64,000 nucleotides of DNA from CAXBGS01 sp963975425 (GCA_963975425.1 CAXBGS010000003.1:620001-684000); one strand, 5' to 3'; positions 9,649-19,676 are shown, counted from the first letter of the stretch. Numbers and translations: made by a program. The notes: a model not told the origin generated them from the sequence alone.

Positions 9649-10560
9649 CTATGCTTTCGTTTGCAGTTTGGCTGCCAGTAACGTGTTGTGCAATAGCATC
9701 GCGATGGTCAACGGCCCGACTCCGCCTGGGACGGGCGTGATGGCCCCGGCCACTTCTTTCGCTTCGTCGAATGCCACGTCGCCCACCAGTTTCTCGCCGA
9801 CCCGATTGATGCCCACGTCGATGACAACGGCGCCGGGTTTGATCATGTCCGCTTTGATCATCTCAGGCACACCGACAGCAGCGATCAGACAATCGGCCAT
9901 TCGGCACACCTGACCCAGATCCGCCGTTCGGCTGTGCGCAAGTGTGACGGTCGCATTGGCAACCTCGCGGCCACACGAGCCGTCTCGCTGCGCCAGCATC
10001 ATCGCCATCGGCTTGCCAACGATGTCACTGCGCCCGACCACCACAACGTGCTTTCCGGCAACGCTGATCCCGCGGCGATGCAACAGTTGCACGATCCCGT
10101 GCGGCGTACAGGGCAGAAATCGAGGCCGCCCCTGCATCAGCAAACCGACATTCACAGGCGAAAAGGCATCAACATCCTTCAGCGGATCCACCGCATCCAG
10201 CACGGCTCGCTCGTCGAAACCCTTTCCGCCGTTTCCATGCTCGGGCAGCGGCAATTGCACTAAAATACCGTGAACCGAGCCGTCTCGATTCAGCGTGTCG
10301 ATCAGCTGCAAGAGTTCCTGCTGAGTCGTTTCCGCTGGCAATCGGTGCGTACGGCCATCCAGCCCGGCATTTTCGCAGGCGCGGTTCTTGTTGCGAACAT
10401 AGACCTGGCTAGCCGGGTCTTCACCAATGAGGATGGCTGCCAAAGAAGGCTTGGGGCCGCCGTCTGCGACAAATTGCTGCACGTCCCTCGCAACATCGGC
10501 GCGGATTTCAGCGGCAATTTGTTTTCCGTCCAGAATTTCGGCCGTCATCGATTTAGTCAC
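9649..10560 (-). CDS. folD: Methylenetetrahydrofolate dehydrogenase / methenyl-THF cyclohydrolase
   Basis: A 303-residue bifunctional FolD that interconverts 5,10-methylene-THF and 10-formyl-THF with NADP. Motifs seen: DGKQIAAEIR at 11-20, the catalytic lysine Lys58 in YVRNKNRAC, VQLPLPEHG, PCTPHGIVQLLHR and the Rossmann signature VVVGRSDIVGKPMAMML. A small insertion (GNGGKGFDERAV) follows the QLPLP motif. ATG at 10560 or the fifth codon ATG both fit. It is a single gene, convergent with the ThuA-like gene and divergent from the sulfite reductase gene. Confidence 0.96.
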   Translation of the reverse strand: MTKSMTAEILDGKQIAAEIRADVARDVQQFVADGGPKPSLAAILIGEDPASQVYVRNKNRACENAGLDGRTHRLPAETTQQELLQLIDTLNRDGSVHGILVQLPLPEHGNGGKGFDERAVLDAVDPLKDVDAFSPVNVGLLMQGRPRFLPCTPHGIVQLLHRRGISVAGKHVVVVGRSDIVGKPMAMMLAQRDGSCGREVANATVTLAHSRTADLGQVCRMADCLIAAVGVPEMIKADMIKPGAVVIDVGINRVGEKLVGDVAFDEAKEVAGAITPVPGGVGPLTIAMLLHNTLLAAKLQTKA

Positions 10561-10836
10561 CTTTGCTCCGATTTGATCGCCATAGTGGCAATTTACGTCG
10601 ACCGTTATAGTTATGCGGCCCCGCGGCTAATGAGTACTGAACAATTGACCGGATGTTTTCCGCTCATACCCGTGACGCGGAAATATCACGCGTCAGCATC
10701 GCTCTGCAGCTGGGCCCGCCAGGATCCGAAAATCGGTTGAATCTTGGCGGGTCCAGCTACGGAACGATTTCAGTGCGAGACCACTGCTTAACAATCATCA
10801 CCATACACATACAGATCACACAGGATTTTCCTCTCG

Positions 10837-12594
10837 ATGTCTACCGACGCGCCAAAACTGAGTCCCGTAGAGGGAATCAAAGAGCAAAGTCAATTCCTCA
10901 AGGGAACGATCGACACAGAACTTGCCGATCCGACCGACCATTTTGACAAAAGCAATATCCAACTGCTGAAATTTCACGGTACCTATCAGCAAGACGATCG
11001 CGATGCGCGTGCCGCCGCCAAGAAGACCGGTGGCGGAAAAGCTTTCTCGATGATGGTCCGGCTGCGGATCCCTGGAGGACGGATCACATCGGAACAAATG
11101 CTCGCCCAGCTCGACCTCTGCGATGAACTTGGCAACGCGACGCTGAAAATCACGACTCGTCAGACCTTACAGCTGCACGGGATCCTGAAGTCCGATCTGC
11201 GTGAGACGATCAATCGAATCAACGAAATTGAACTGTCAACGCTTGCGGCTTGCGGAGACGTCAACCGAAACATCATGTGCTGTCCGGCAAAACGCGTCGG
11301 CCCGATCCACAGCGAACTCGAGAAACTGACCGACGAATTGACCGTGGCGATGGCGCCTCGCACTCCCGCTTATCACGAACTCTGGATCACCGATCCCGAG
11401 ACGGGCGAAAAAACGCTTGAAGGCGGCGGTCCCGAAACCGACCCTCAAGCTGCCGACCCTCAAGCTGCCGACGCCCAAACGGTCGAGCCACTGTACGGGC
11501 CGACCTATCTGCCGCGCAAATTCAAGATGGGAATCTGTCTGCCCGAGGACAATTGCATCGACATCTACACGCAGGACATTGGACTGCTGGCTGTCGTTCG
11601 CGACGGAAAAATCACCGGCTATAACGTTTCTGTCGGAGGCGGCATGGGCACGACTCCGTCGGCGAAAAAGACATTCCCGGCGCTGGGCAAGCGGATGGCA
11701 TTCATCACGCCAGACCAAGCCATCGGCGTGTGCCAAGCGATCCTGAAAGTCCAGCGAGACAACGGCAACCGAGCCGATCGGAAGGTCGCGCGGATGAAAT
11801 ACCTGATTGCCGAGTGGGGCATCGAAAAATTCCGCGCCGAGGTCGAAAAGTACTACGGCGAAAAACTGGCCGACTGCACCGAAGACGATGTCCACGGCTT
11901 CGATGACCACATGGGCTGGCAGGAACAAGGCGACGGGAAATGGTCATACGGGTTGAACATCGAAAACGGCCGCCTCTATGACAACCAAGACCATCAGCTT
12001 AAAGGTGCGATCCGGGCAGTCTGCGAAGAATTCGGCACCGAGCTTCGCATGACCGGCCACCAAAGCCTGATCTTTACCGACATCGAAGAAGGCGACAAAG
12101 ACAAGCTGATCGCCTTACTGAAACAACACAACACACCGCTGACCGAAGAAACCAGCACGGTGCGGCGTTGGTCGATGTCGTGTGTGGCGCTGCCGACATG
12201 CGGGCTGGCGATCACCGAGAGTGAGCGTCGGTTGCCCAGCATCATCGACGAACTGGAATCGCCGCTGGCGAAACTGGGGTTGGACAAGGAGCGATTCACC
12301 ATTCGCATGACGGGCTGCCCTAACGGCTGCGCGCGACCTTACAACGCCGATCTTGCCCTGGTCGGAAAGGCCAAGGACAAATACACGCTGTTTGCGGGCG
12401 GTGGCTGGCTGGGCAATCGGCTGGCGTACGTTTACAAGGACCTGGTGCCGGACGCCACGGTTGCCGATGAAATCGTCGGCATCTTCGCCGCCTACAAAGC
12501 CAATCGCCAAGGCGACGAATCGCTAGGCGATTTCTGCACGCGAGTGGGAGCGGACGACTTGGCCGTGATGGCCGAAGCAGCGCCGAAGCCGTAA
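10837..12594 (+). CDS. Assimilatory sulfite reductase, siroheme/[4Fe-4S] subunit
   Basis: A 585-residue sulfite/nitrite reductase hemoprotein. It opens like CysI-type sulfite reductases (KEQSQFLKGTI, then LLKFHGTYQQDDRD) and has the cluster cysteines in CVALPTC (Cys449, Cys455) and CPNGC (Cys494, Cys498), which bind the [4Fe-4S] cluster bridged to siroheme. The reaction is sulfite to sulfide. A ferredoxin-type or NADPH-type electron donor cannot be decided, since no flavoprotein gene is adjacent. A 15-bp in-frame repeat near 11444-11476 encodes repeated PQAAD in a surface insertion at about residues 203-217. AGGA at about 10812 is a weak ribosome site. Confidence 0.92.
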   Translation: MSTDAPKLSPVEGIKEQSQFLKGTIDTELADPTDHFDKSNIQLLKFHGTYQQDDRDARAAAKKTGGGKAFSMMVRLRIPGGRITSEQMLAQLDLCDELGNATLKITTRQTLQLHGILKSDLRETINRINEIELSTLAACGDVNRNIMCCPAKRVGPIHSELEKLTDELTVAMAPRTPAYHELWITDPETGEKTLEGGGPETDPQAADPQAADAQTVEPLYGPTYLPRKFKMGICLPEDNCIDIYTQDIGLLAVVRDGKITGYNVSVGGGMGTTPSAKKTFPALGKRMAFITPDQAIGVCQAILKVQRDNGNRADRKVARMKYLIAEWGIEKFRAEVEKYYGEKLADCTEDDVHGFDDHMGWQEQGDGKWSYGLNIENGRLYDNQDHQLKGAIRAVCEEFGTELRMTGHQSLIFTDIEEGDKDKLIALLKQHNTPLTEETSTVRRWSMSCVALPTCGLAITESERRLPSIIDELESPLAKLGLDKERFTIRMTGCPNGCARPYNADLALVGKAKDKYTLFAGGGWLGNRLAYVYKDLVPDATVADEIVGIFAAYKANRQGDESLGDFCTRVGADDLAVMAEAAPKP

Positions 12595-13167
12595 GCCACT
12601 GGTGATCCTCGGATAGTCTTTCCGGTCGCCGGAAATAGTCATGACAGCCTGTTCATGAATTCGATTGACGAGCCTGGCTGTCGAATGAATGCTTTGCCGC
12701 CTCTTGGCGACTTCCGCGACCGATGCAGCTCGCTGCGACGGCAATGCGTCCCGACGATTCTCGGCCGCCACCTATTCACAGCGACTTGGCACGTCCTTTA
12801 CACCGGCGATTACCAATGATCATTACTCAGGCGATGGTTACTCAGGGTTTCGCATGGGCTGACTAGCCCACCAGAAACACTAAATTCTCTTGAATCGCTC
12901 GCAGCAGAGCTAGCCGGCAGGTGGACGCATAACAGATCGATCGGAACGGCTTCATTTCGCGATCGGGGCGACCATTGTCGCTTGCCCTATCTTTCTCGTT
13001 TCCGGCAACCCAATCTAGATTCTTTGACCAAAGCAGTAGCCATCGAACTAGACTAGCAATCGACTCAAAAAAAACACTCGATCGCGCGCTGGTGGCGGGC
13101 CTTCATCAATGTGAATTTCCCGTCGAACCGCGTCATGCACATGCTAGAGCTCAACAAGAAAGCATCT
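12595..13167. other. Spacer of about 570 bp, nothing recognised
   Basis: The spacer lies between the sulfite reductase gene and the PEP-CTERM gene, both on the plus strand. I found no convincing coding frame, RNA gene or hairpin with a T-run. It should contain the promoter of the PEP-CTERM gene. Confidence 0.5.
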
Positions 13168-13785
13168 ATGAATTTCCTAAAATTGATCATCGCATCCGCC
13201 TGCATTTTGGTCGCGACAAGTGGAAAATCGGAAGCAGGGATAATTGCTTTCGAACCACTCGCCCCGTTGACTAACGGAAGCATCTATACCGGGCATTCCG
13301 AAATGGGATTTGATATTACGTCGATCGCCGGAGAATGGCGTGTGGGAGGCTCATTTGGGAATCCGATCCCGAGCATTTACGCCAATCCGGATGGAACCAC
13401 ACCGACCTTTGAAATCGACGTCGTCGAATCAAACGGAGCGACGTTCAGTCTTAATAGTGTCGACTTAGCATCCAACAACGGTGCTTCGGATTATGCGTTT
13501 ACGGGTTACTTCGGCGGCAGTGTCGTCTTGACGCAAACCGGCTCGATCACTCCGGCACCGCCATTTCAGTTCTACACGATCGCCAATACAGTTTCTCCGA
13601 ATCAAGTCTTGGATCGCCTTGTTGTCGGCGTGTCGCCAGTTAACGCTCCAAGCTCGTTCAACATGGACAACATCAATTTGGCCGCCGTGGGAGCACCCGT
13701 TCCTGAGCCGACGACATTATGCATCTTCGGTTGCGTGACCCTTGCGGCCGTTTCAGGTGGCGCACGTCGCCGCAGAAAGGTTTGA
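13168..13785 (+). CDS. PEP-CTERM exported protein
   Basis: A 205-residue exported protein. With the ATG at 13168 it has a clean signal peptide (MNFLKLIIASACILVATSG, then Ser-Glu-Ala-Gly), a Gly/Ser/Asn/Thr-rich beta-type body, and the sorting tail: PVPEPTT, a hydrophobic span, then Arg-rich end GARRRRKV. This tail is recognised by the exosortase/archaeosortase-type system. A longer frame begins at 13111, but that would put 19 residues ahead of the signal peptide. The body resembles the many planctomycete PEP-CTERM proteins of unknown role. A strong terminator follows 22 bp after the stop. Confidence 0.85.
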   Translation: MNFLKLIIASACILVATSGKSEAGIIAFEPLAPLTNGSIYTGHSEMGFDITSIAGEWRVGGSFGNPIPSIYANPDGTTPTFEIDVVESNGATFSLNSVDLASNNGASDYAFTGYFGGSVVLTQTGSITPAPPFQFYTIANTVSPNQVLDRLVVGVSPVNAPSSFNMDNINLAAVGAPVPEPTTLCIFGCVTLAAVSGGARRRRKV

Positions 13786-13807
13786 TTGCATCCAGTTGCA
13801 CAACCAA

Positions 13808-13840
13808 GCGGACGATCTTCAAGATCGTCCGCTTTTTTTT
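13808..13840 (+). terminator. Rho-independent terminator of the PEP-CTERM gene
   Basis: A perfect 12-bp inverted repeat (GCGGACGATCTT / AAGATCGTCCGC, 13808-13832) is followed by eight T (13833-13840). On the other strand there is no T-run, so it acts for the plus strand only. Confidence 0.93.
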
Positions 13841-13864
13841 AAGCACGACTTCTTCCGGCCGCCC

Positions 13865-13925
13865 CATCGTCTTCCGGCCGACGCATCATCGTCTGACCGA
13901 CTCATCATCGTCCGACCGACTCATC
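13865..13925. repeat. Tandem repeat, period about 19, three copies
   Basis: The units ATCATCGTCTGACCGACTC and ATCATCGTCCGACCGACTC differ at one base and follow a more diverged copy (ATCGTCTTCCGGCCGACGC). The array lies between the terminator and the 3' end of aceF. Confidence 0.8.
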
Positions 13926-13952
13926 GGAGCGTGAGTGATCCGCGACGAAGAA

Positions 13953-15386
13953 CTACAGGGCCAACAACAAGCGGCTCGGTGCCTCTAAGAATCCGATCAC
14001 ATCGTTCAGGAATCTTGCCGCCGTTCCTCCGTCGACCAAGCGATGGTCATAAGAAAGACTCAGCGGCATCATCAACCGGGGCTGAATGCTGTCGTCAGGC
14101 ATGACAACGGGCAATTTGCGACTGCGTCCAACCAACAGGATGGCAACCTCGGGAATATTGACGATCGGCGTTGAGTATTGACCGCCGATCGCACCCAAAT
14201 TGCTGATCGTGAACGTCCCGCCCTTGAGATCCTTGACGGCGAATTGACCACCGCGGACTTTTCCCGCCATCTCGGCCAATGAACGTGTGACTTCAGGAAT
14301 GCCAAGTTTGTCGGCATTATTCATCACCGGAACGACCAGACCACGATCGGTATCTACCGCGATGCCGACGTTGACGTAGTCCTTGTAGATCAGTTGCTCG
14401 TTTTCTTCATCGATCACCGCGTTGATGGCGGGATGGTGACGCAAGGCGGTGGCCACTGCCTTGATCAAGAACGGCATCGTTGTCAGTTTCAGTCCTTGGG
14501 CCGCGTAGTCCTCTTTGCTGGACTGGCGAAGCTTTTCAAGATCGGTGATGTCAGCATCATCGAAGTTTGTCACGCGCGGAACGTTCGTCCAGCTCGCGTG
14601 CATCTGTCGAGAGATCGTCTTGCGAATCTTGCTCATCCGTTCCACACGGATGGGGCCAAAGTCATCGTTTGCCGGCGTGCCCGGCAAGCCGGATGTTTCC
14701 GCGGCGGACGCGGCAGCGGCCGGTGTCGGTGCAGACGCCGTCGCGGGTGCTGCCGACTGGCGCACCGAAGTTGATCGGACGACCGCAAGGACATCATCGC
14801 GAGTGATTCGGCCTCCCTCACCGCTGCCGGCGACCGTGGACAAGTCGACGCCGACTTCGCGAGCAAACCGGCGGATCGCAGGTCCGGCGGGAATCGGCCC
14901 GGTCGACGTCGTTGCGACCGGCGCAGGTGCTGCGGGAGCCGGCTCGGCAGGAGCTGACTGGGCAGGAATTGACTGGGCAGGAACTGGGGCAACCGGTTGC
15001 GGCGGTGGCGTGCTCGCTGCGGGCTGGGGCGGAGCCGTGGCCGCTGGCGGAGAGCTTTCCGTTTCCGCGGCCGGCGGTGCCGGAGCGGGCTCAGGTGCGG
15101 CCGGTTTTGCCGGTTCGGGTTCGGGAGCCGAGGCGGCCGGAGCATCGCTGGATGCTTCGACTTCGAGCATGACACCGCCAACCGGAACCGTGTCACCTTC
15201 GGCGACGACGATCTTGGTGACTTTACCCGCGACCGGCGAGGGCACCGCGACGGTCGCTTTATCGGTTTCCATTTCGACGATGTCTTGATCGACGGAGATC
15301 ACATCGCCGACCGAGACGAAGATATCCAGCACATCGCCCGATTCGATGCCGTCGCCGAGTTCAGGAAGTTTTACTTCTGTTGCCAT
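13953..15386 (-). CDS. aceF: Pyruvate dehydrogenase E2, dihydrolipoamide acetyltransferase
   Basis: A 477-residue E2 chain. Domains in order: one lipoyl domain (1-78, lipoyl lysine Lys43 in METDKATVAV), a Pro/Ala/Gln/Glu-rich flexible linker (about 80-180), an E1/E3-binding domain (about 190-228, PAIRRFAREVGVDL), and the catalytic acetyltransferase core to the end, with His448 and Asp452 in YDHRLVDGG. It transfers the acetyl group to CoA. The start is the ATG at complement 15384-15386, immediately ahead of the lipoyl domain. A longer frame to 15533 would add 49 residues of non-lipoyl sequence. It follows aceE by 143 bp. E3 is not in the window. Confidence 0.95.
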   Translation of the reverse strand: MATEVKLPELGDGIESGDVLDIFVSVGDVISVDQDIVEMETDKATVAVPSPVAGKVTKIVVAEGDTVPVGGVMLEVEASSDAPAASAPEPEPAKPAAPEPAPAPPAAETESSPPAATAPPQPAASTPPPQPVAPVPAQSIPAQSAPAEPAPAAPAPVATTSTGPIPAGPAIRRFAREVGVDLSTVAGSGEGGRITRDDVLAVVRSTSVRQSAAPATASAPTPAAAASAAETSGLPGTPANDDFGPIRVERMSKIRKTISRQMHASWTNVPRVTNFDDADITDLEKLRQSSKEDYAAQGLKLTTMPFLIKAVATALRHHPAINAVIDEENEQLIYKDYVNVGIAVDTDRGLVVPVMNNADKLGIPEVTRSLAEMAGKVRGGQFAVKDLKGGTFTISNLGAIGGQYSTPIVNIPEVAILLVGRSRKLPVVMPDDSIQPRLMMPLSLSYDHRLVDGGTAARFLNDVIGFLEAPSRLLLAL

Positions 15387-15529
15387 GGTTTGATTGATGG
15401 GTGGCGCGAGTGGTTTTGATGATTTGATGAGCAGGTGCGAGCGGTGCTCGACACCGGCATGTCGTTGACGTTCCGCCATGCACCGCCCTAGCAGTGCACG
15501 GCCCGTTTGCCGGCAACGTGACGTTGTGA

Positions 15530-18262
15530 TCAAGCAAAGTAGGGATTCGGCTTATCCGGATCAAAGCCCAATTCCTGAATTGCCTTGGCGACATCTTCCG
15601 CAGTGACGACCCCGGATTTTGACAACCGGCTTAGCGCCGCGATGGTGATCGATTCTGCATCGACCTCGAAGTGACGCCGCAGTGCTTCGCGAGTCTCGCT
15701 GCGTCCCATCCCATCGGTTCCCAAGACGTAATAGTCGCCAGGAATCCAAGTCGTTAATTGTTCGCCAAGGGCACGGACATAATCGCTGGCCGAGATGAAC
15801 GGTCCTTCGTGGCCCTCGAGCGTTTGTTCCAGATAACTCTTGCGAGGCGTTTCGGTCGGATGCAGCATGTTCCAACGATCGCAGTCGGCGGCTTCACGTC
15901 GCAGTTGTGTATAGCTGGTCACGCTCCAGACATCGCTGGCGATATTGTACTTTTCGGCCAACATCGTTTGCGCGGCCAAGGCACTGTTCAAGATCGCACC
16001 GCTGCCAAATAGTTGCACACGGGCTTTGGCACCATCGACTTCGCGCGAACGGAACTTATAAATTCCCTTGACGATCCCTTCTTCACAGCCCTCGGGCATT
16101 TCGGGATGCTCGTATTCGTCGTTCTCGCTCATCAGGTAGTACATGCATTCCTCGCCGTCCTGGTACATCCGTTTGAGGCCTTCCAGGATGATGACGATCG
16201 CCTCGTACGCGAACGCCGGGTCATAGGACCGGACGGTCGGAAACGCGATCGCGTTGAGCAAGCTGTGTCCGTCTTGGTGCTGCAGACCTTCACCGTTGAG
16301 CGATGTTCGTCCCGCGGTTCCGCCGATCAAGAATCCTTTCGCTCGCATATCGGCGGCAGCCCAAATCAGGTCACCAATACGTTGGAAACCAAACATGCTG
16401 TAATAGATAAAGAACGGAATCATGTTCACGCCGTGAGCGCTATAGGCCGTTCCCGCCGCATTGAATGAACTCATCGAGCCGGCTTCGGTGATGCCTTCCT
16501 CAAGAATCTGTCCGTCCTGGGCTTCCTTGTACGACTGCAAAATCGCCGAGTCGACGGGCTCGTACAACTGTCCGGCGTGAGCATAAATGCCGAACTGCTT
16601 GAACATGCCCTCCATCCCGAATGTACGAGACTCATCGGGAACGATCGGCACCATGTACTTGCCGATTTTCTTGTCACGGCAAAGTGCGATCAACGTTTGA
16701 ACGACCGCGAACGTCGTGCTACAGCTCTTGTTTTCCAAGCGGCCGATCAGTTTGCGGTAATCATCCAGCGTGGGAACTTCCATCGTCGGATGTTCGGTTG
16801 GGCGGCTCGGCACCGGTCCCCCTAGAGCCTTACGCCGTTCCAGCATGTACTGGATTTCATGACTGGTTTCGGCCGGTTTATAGAACGGCGCCTTTCCGAC
16901 CTCATCGTCGCTGATGGGAATGCCAAACCGCGTTCGGAATTCAAGCAACTCCGCTTCGTTCATTTTCTTTTGGTTGTGGGCCACGTTGCGGCCTTCGCCG
17001 GCTTCGCCCAGCCCGTAACCTTTGACCGTTTTGGCCAGGATGACCGTCGGTTTGCCTTCGTTGTTTTCGGTCGCTTCCTTGTAAGCGGCGTAGACCTTTT
17101 CGGGATCGTGACCGCCTCGTCGCATCTTTTCCAGCTTTTCATCGCTGTAGTTTTCGACCAGCTTCAACAGCTCGGGATACTTGCCAAAGAAGTGCTCGCG
17201 GATGTAACTGCCCGGCATCCCGGTGTACTTCTGGTACTGACCGTCGACGACTTCGTTCATACGCTTGGCCAACAGACCCGACGTGTCTTTGGCCAGCAAC
17301 TCGTCCCAGTCGTCACCCCAGACGACCTTGATGACTTTCCACCCGGCACCGCGGAAGATCGATTCCAGCTCTTGAATGATCTTGCCATTGCCGCGGACGG
17401 GTCCATCCAAACGCTGAAGATTGCAGTTGATCACAAAGGTCAGGTTGTCCAGCTTTTCGCGAGCGGCCAAACCGATCGCTCCCAGCGTTTCGGGTTCGTC
17501 GCACTCTCCGTCGCCCAAGAACGCCCAGACGCGTTGCCCCTTGGTGTCTTTGATGCCTCGATCTCGCAAGTATTCGTTGAACCGAGCCTGATAGATCGCC
17601 ATGATCGGCCCCAGGCCCATCGAAACGGTGGGGTATTCCCAGAAACCAGGCATCAACCACGGATGCGGATAGCTGCTAAGCCCGCCGCCGGGAGCCAGCT
17701 CGCGCCGAAAGTTCTCGAGATGATCCTCGGTCAGGCGGCCTTCCAAATACGCGCGACTGTACATGCCAGGCGACGCGTGTCCTTGGAAATAGATCGTGTC
17801 GCCGGAATACCCGTCTTCGCCGCGGCCTTTGAAGAAGTGATTGAACGCAATTTCATATAACGTCGCACTCGAAGCAAACGTGCTGATGTGTCCGCCCACG
17901 CCACCGGGACGCTTGTTGGCCCGGACCACCATCGCCATCGCGTTCCACCGAACGATCGACTTGATTCGACGTTCGAGTTCGCGATTGCCTGGAAAAGCCG
18001 GTTGGTCCTTCAGCGGAATGGTGTTGATGTACGGCGTGTTGGTGTCGTCAGCCGACTGGATTCCCTCTTCGGCCGCGCGATCTCGCAGTTGTTCGATCAA
18101 GAACCGAACGCGATCAGGGCCTTTGCTTTGCAGCACATAGTCAAGCGACTGTAGCCACTCTTGAGTCTCGGCGGAGTCGATATCAACAGGCGGCGCTGGC
18201 CTTTCGAGCTCGCCGATTTGCTGTTGGACTTCCGCTTGAGCAACAGTACGTGATTCCGACAT
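15530..18262 (-). CDS. aceE: Pyruvate dehydrogenase E1, homodimeric type
   Basis: A 910-residue single-chain E1 of the type found in gamma-proteobacteria (E. coli 887). It decarboxylates pyruvate with thiamine diphosphate and loads acetyl onto the lipoyl group of E2. Seen: GDGECDEPETLGAIGLAARE followed by LTFVINCNLQRLDGPVRGNG, the TPP-binding region, plus GHASPGMYSRAYLEGRL and the C-terminal VTSYTQLRREA. The start ATG (complement 18260-18262) is followed by a short polar N-terminus. Upstream is a long divergent spacer. It forms an operon with aceF. Confidence 0.97.
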   Translation of the reverse strand: MSESRTVAQAEVQQQIGELERPAPPVDIDSAETQEWLQSLDYVLQSKGPDRVRFLIEQLRDRAAEEGIQSADDTNTPYINTIPLKDQPAFPGNRELERRIKSIVRWNAMAMVVRANKRPGGVGGHISTFASSATLYEIAFNHFFKGRGEDGYSGDTIYFQGHASPGMYSRAYLEGRLTEDHLENFRRELAPGGGLSSYPHPWLMPGFWEYPTVSMGLGPIMAIYQARFNEYLRDRGIKDTKGQRVWAFLGDGECDEPETLGAIGLAAREKLDNLTFVINCNLQRLDGPVRGNGKIIQELESIFRGAGWKVIKVVWGDDWDELLAKDTSGLLAKRMNEVVDGQYQKYTGMPGSYIREHFFGKYPELLKLVENYSDEKLEKMRRGGHDPEKVYAAYKEATENNEGKPTVILAKTVKGYGLGEAGEGRNVAHNQKKMNEAELLEFRTRFGIPISDDEVGKAPFYKPAETSHEIQYMLERRKALGGPVPSRPTEHPTMEVPTLDDYRKLIGRLENKSCSTTFAVVQTLIALCRDKKIGKYMVPIVPDESRTFGMEGMFKQFGIYAHAGQLYEPVDSAILQSYKEAQDGQILEEGITEAGSMSSFNAAGTAYSAHGVNMIPFFIYYSMFGFQRIGDLIWAAADMRAKGFLIGGTAGRTSLNGEGLQHQDGHSLLNAIAFPTVRSYDPAFAYEAIVIILEGLKRMYQDGEECMYYLMSENDEYEHPEMPEGCEEGIVKGIYKFRSREVDGAKARVQLFGSGAILNSALAAQTMLAEKYNIASDVWSVTSYTQLRREAADCDRWNMLHPTETPRKSYLEQTLEGHEGPFISASDYVRALGEQLTTWIPGDYYVLGTDGMGRSETREALRRHFEVDAESITIAALSRLSKSGVVTAEDVAKAIQELGFDPDKPNPYFA

Positions 18263-18751
18263 CGTCGTTTTTTCCCTCGTTTAGGTCGTTTTCCACCGTG
18301 GCAGAGTAGTCAGATTTACCCTAAAACAGCAAGGCCGAGCGGATTTTGTGGTCAGATCCGCCCCCGTAAATCACTTGTTTGTCCAATGCTGACGCGTTTA
18401 AGACACGGACCGTGCGGCAATCGCCAACTCACACCCCTCCAGATGACGGCACCGAACAAGACCAGCCAGCCGGTGTCCGAGATGGCCACCCAACGGAATC
18501 GGTTGCGGCCAGCGCGCAGATGAACGCTTCCAACGCCATTAAACTTTCGGCAGACCGATTTGCCGGCTTATCTGCAATCGACGATCGAACCCGACCATTT
18601 TACGCATGCTGGTGCGAGTTTCCGCAACGGTTTCCTCTCGCATGCCAGCCCGTGCGTCAGGCACGATGAAGGATCCGTGCGTCATGTGGCCAGCCGATCA
18701 GCAACCGCAGCAACGCGAGTCCATCGGACACTTAAAGGAATACAAAGAGTC
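18263..18751. other. Divergent spacer of about 490 bp, nothing recognised
   Basis: The spacer lies between aceE (minus) and the SDR gene (plus). It contains an in-frame upstream extension of the SDR gene with no sensible N-terminal sequence. No hairpin, RNA or repeat was seen. Confidence 0.5.
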
Positions 18752-19573
18752 TTGAATGACACGCCCCAAGCTTTCCGAGGAACATCCGCCGTCGTGACGG
18801 GTGCCTCAAGCGGAATCGGTCGAGCCATCGCCCTCGCGCTTGCCAGCGCAGGTGCGGGCACCGATGGAAGCACGAACGGAGCTGCGTCTCGCATTCTCGT
18901 CCACTACCGGCAAAACGAGTCGGGCGCTGAACAGACCGCACAGATGATCCGCCAGCTCGGCGGCCACCCGGTCTTATTTTCCGCGGACCTTAGCAATCCC
19001 AACGACGTGACACGTCTCGTCCAGCACGCGGTTCAAACGCTCGGCCCGATTCAGACGTGGGTCAACAATGCGGGCGCCGACATGCTGACCGGCCAGGCGA
19101 AAGACTGGGACTTCGAGACAAAACTGCGGCGACTGTTTGATGTCGATGTCATCGGCACCATTTCGTTATCGCGGCAAGTCGCGGCCCGATTGCGTGATCA
19201 AGCATCGGAGAAACCGCCATCAATGGTTTTCATTGGCTGGGACCAAGCCGATCAAGGCATGGAAGGCGACGCGGGCCAATTGTTTGCCCCCGTCAAAGCC
19301 GCCGTCGCCGCATTCGCGACCAGTCTGGCGCAGGACTTCGCCGACCAAGTTCGCGTGAACACGGTCGCGCCGGGTTGGATCCAGACGAGCTGGGGAACCT
19401 CGACCAGCGAGTACTGGGACCAGCGTGCGAAGCAGCAAGCACTGATGGGGCGCTGGGGAACGCCCGAAGATATCGCTCGAGCGGTCCTATACGTTGCCGA
19501 CCCCGACAACTCATTCCTGCAAGGCCAGACGATCACCGTCAACGGCGGTTGGAATCGGCGATTCGATCGATAA
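18752..19573 (+). CDS. Short-chain dehydrogenase/reductase family protein with altered active site
   Basis: A 273-residue Rossmann protein if the TTG at 18752 is the start; it has AAAGGAA at 18734-18740. The frame stays open upstream to 18560, but that part does not look like SDR sequence. The cofactor loop TGASSGIGRA is at 16-25 and NNAG at 105-108. The usual catalytic Tyr of YxxxK is Phe178 (FAPVK, with Lys182 kept) and the usual Ser region reads FIGWDQ (about 160-165). The C-terminal NTVAPGWIQT and TVNGGW are typical of FabG-like members. The substrate is unknown. The altered residues suggest a binding or regulatory role, or an unusual mechanism. Confidence 0.82.
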   Translation: MNDTPQAFRGTSAVVTGASSGIGRAIALALASAGAGTDGSTNGAASRILVHYRQNESGAEQTAQMIRQLGGHPVLFSADLSNPNDVTRLVQHAVQTLGPIQTWVNNAGADMLTGQAKDWDFETKLRRLFDVDVIGTISLSRQVAARLRDQASEKPPSMVFIGWDQADQGMEGDAGQLFAPVKAAVAAFATSLAQDFADQVRVNTVAPGWIQTSWGTSTSEYWDQRAKQQALMGRWGTPEDIARAVLYVADPDNSFLQGQTITVNGGWNRRFDR

Positions 19574-19676
19574 TCTCGATGGGTGATCTCGAGCAGGTGC
19601 GGCGCGACCGCTCAATGACATCCTGCCGCAGGATGCATTCGACTGGTCAATGACATCCTGAGCACCGACCGCATTG

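Noticed and set aside
15387..15533. Upstream extension of aceF to the start near 15533
   Set aside because: The extension lies before the lipoyl domain, is not lipoyl-like, and has a strong ATG in place at 15386.
16859..17860. 333-codon plus-strand frame opposite aceE
   Set aside because: It is fully antisense to a conserved gene, and its sequence matches no known pattern.
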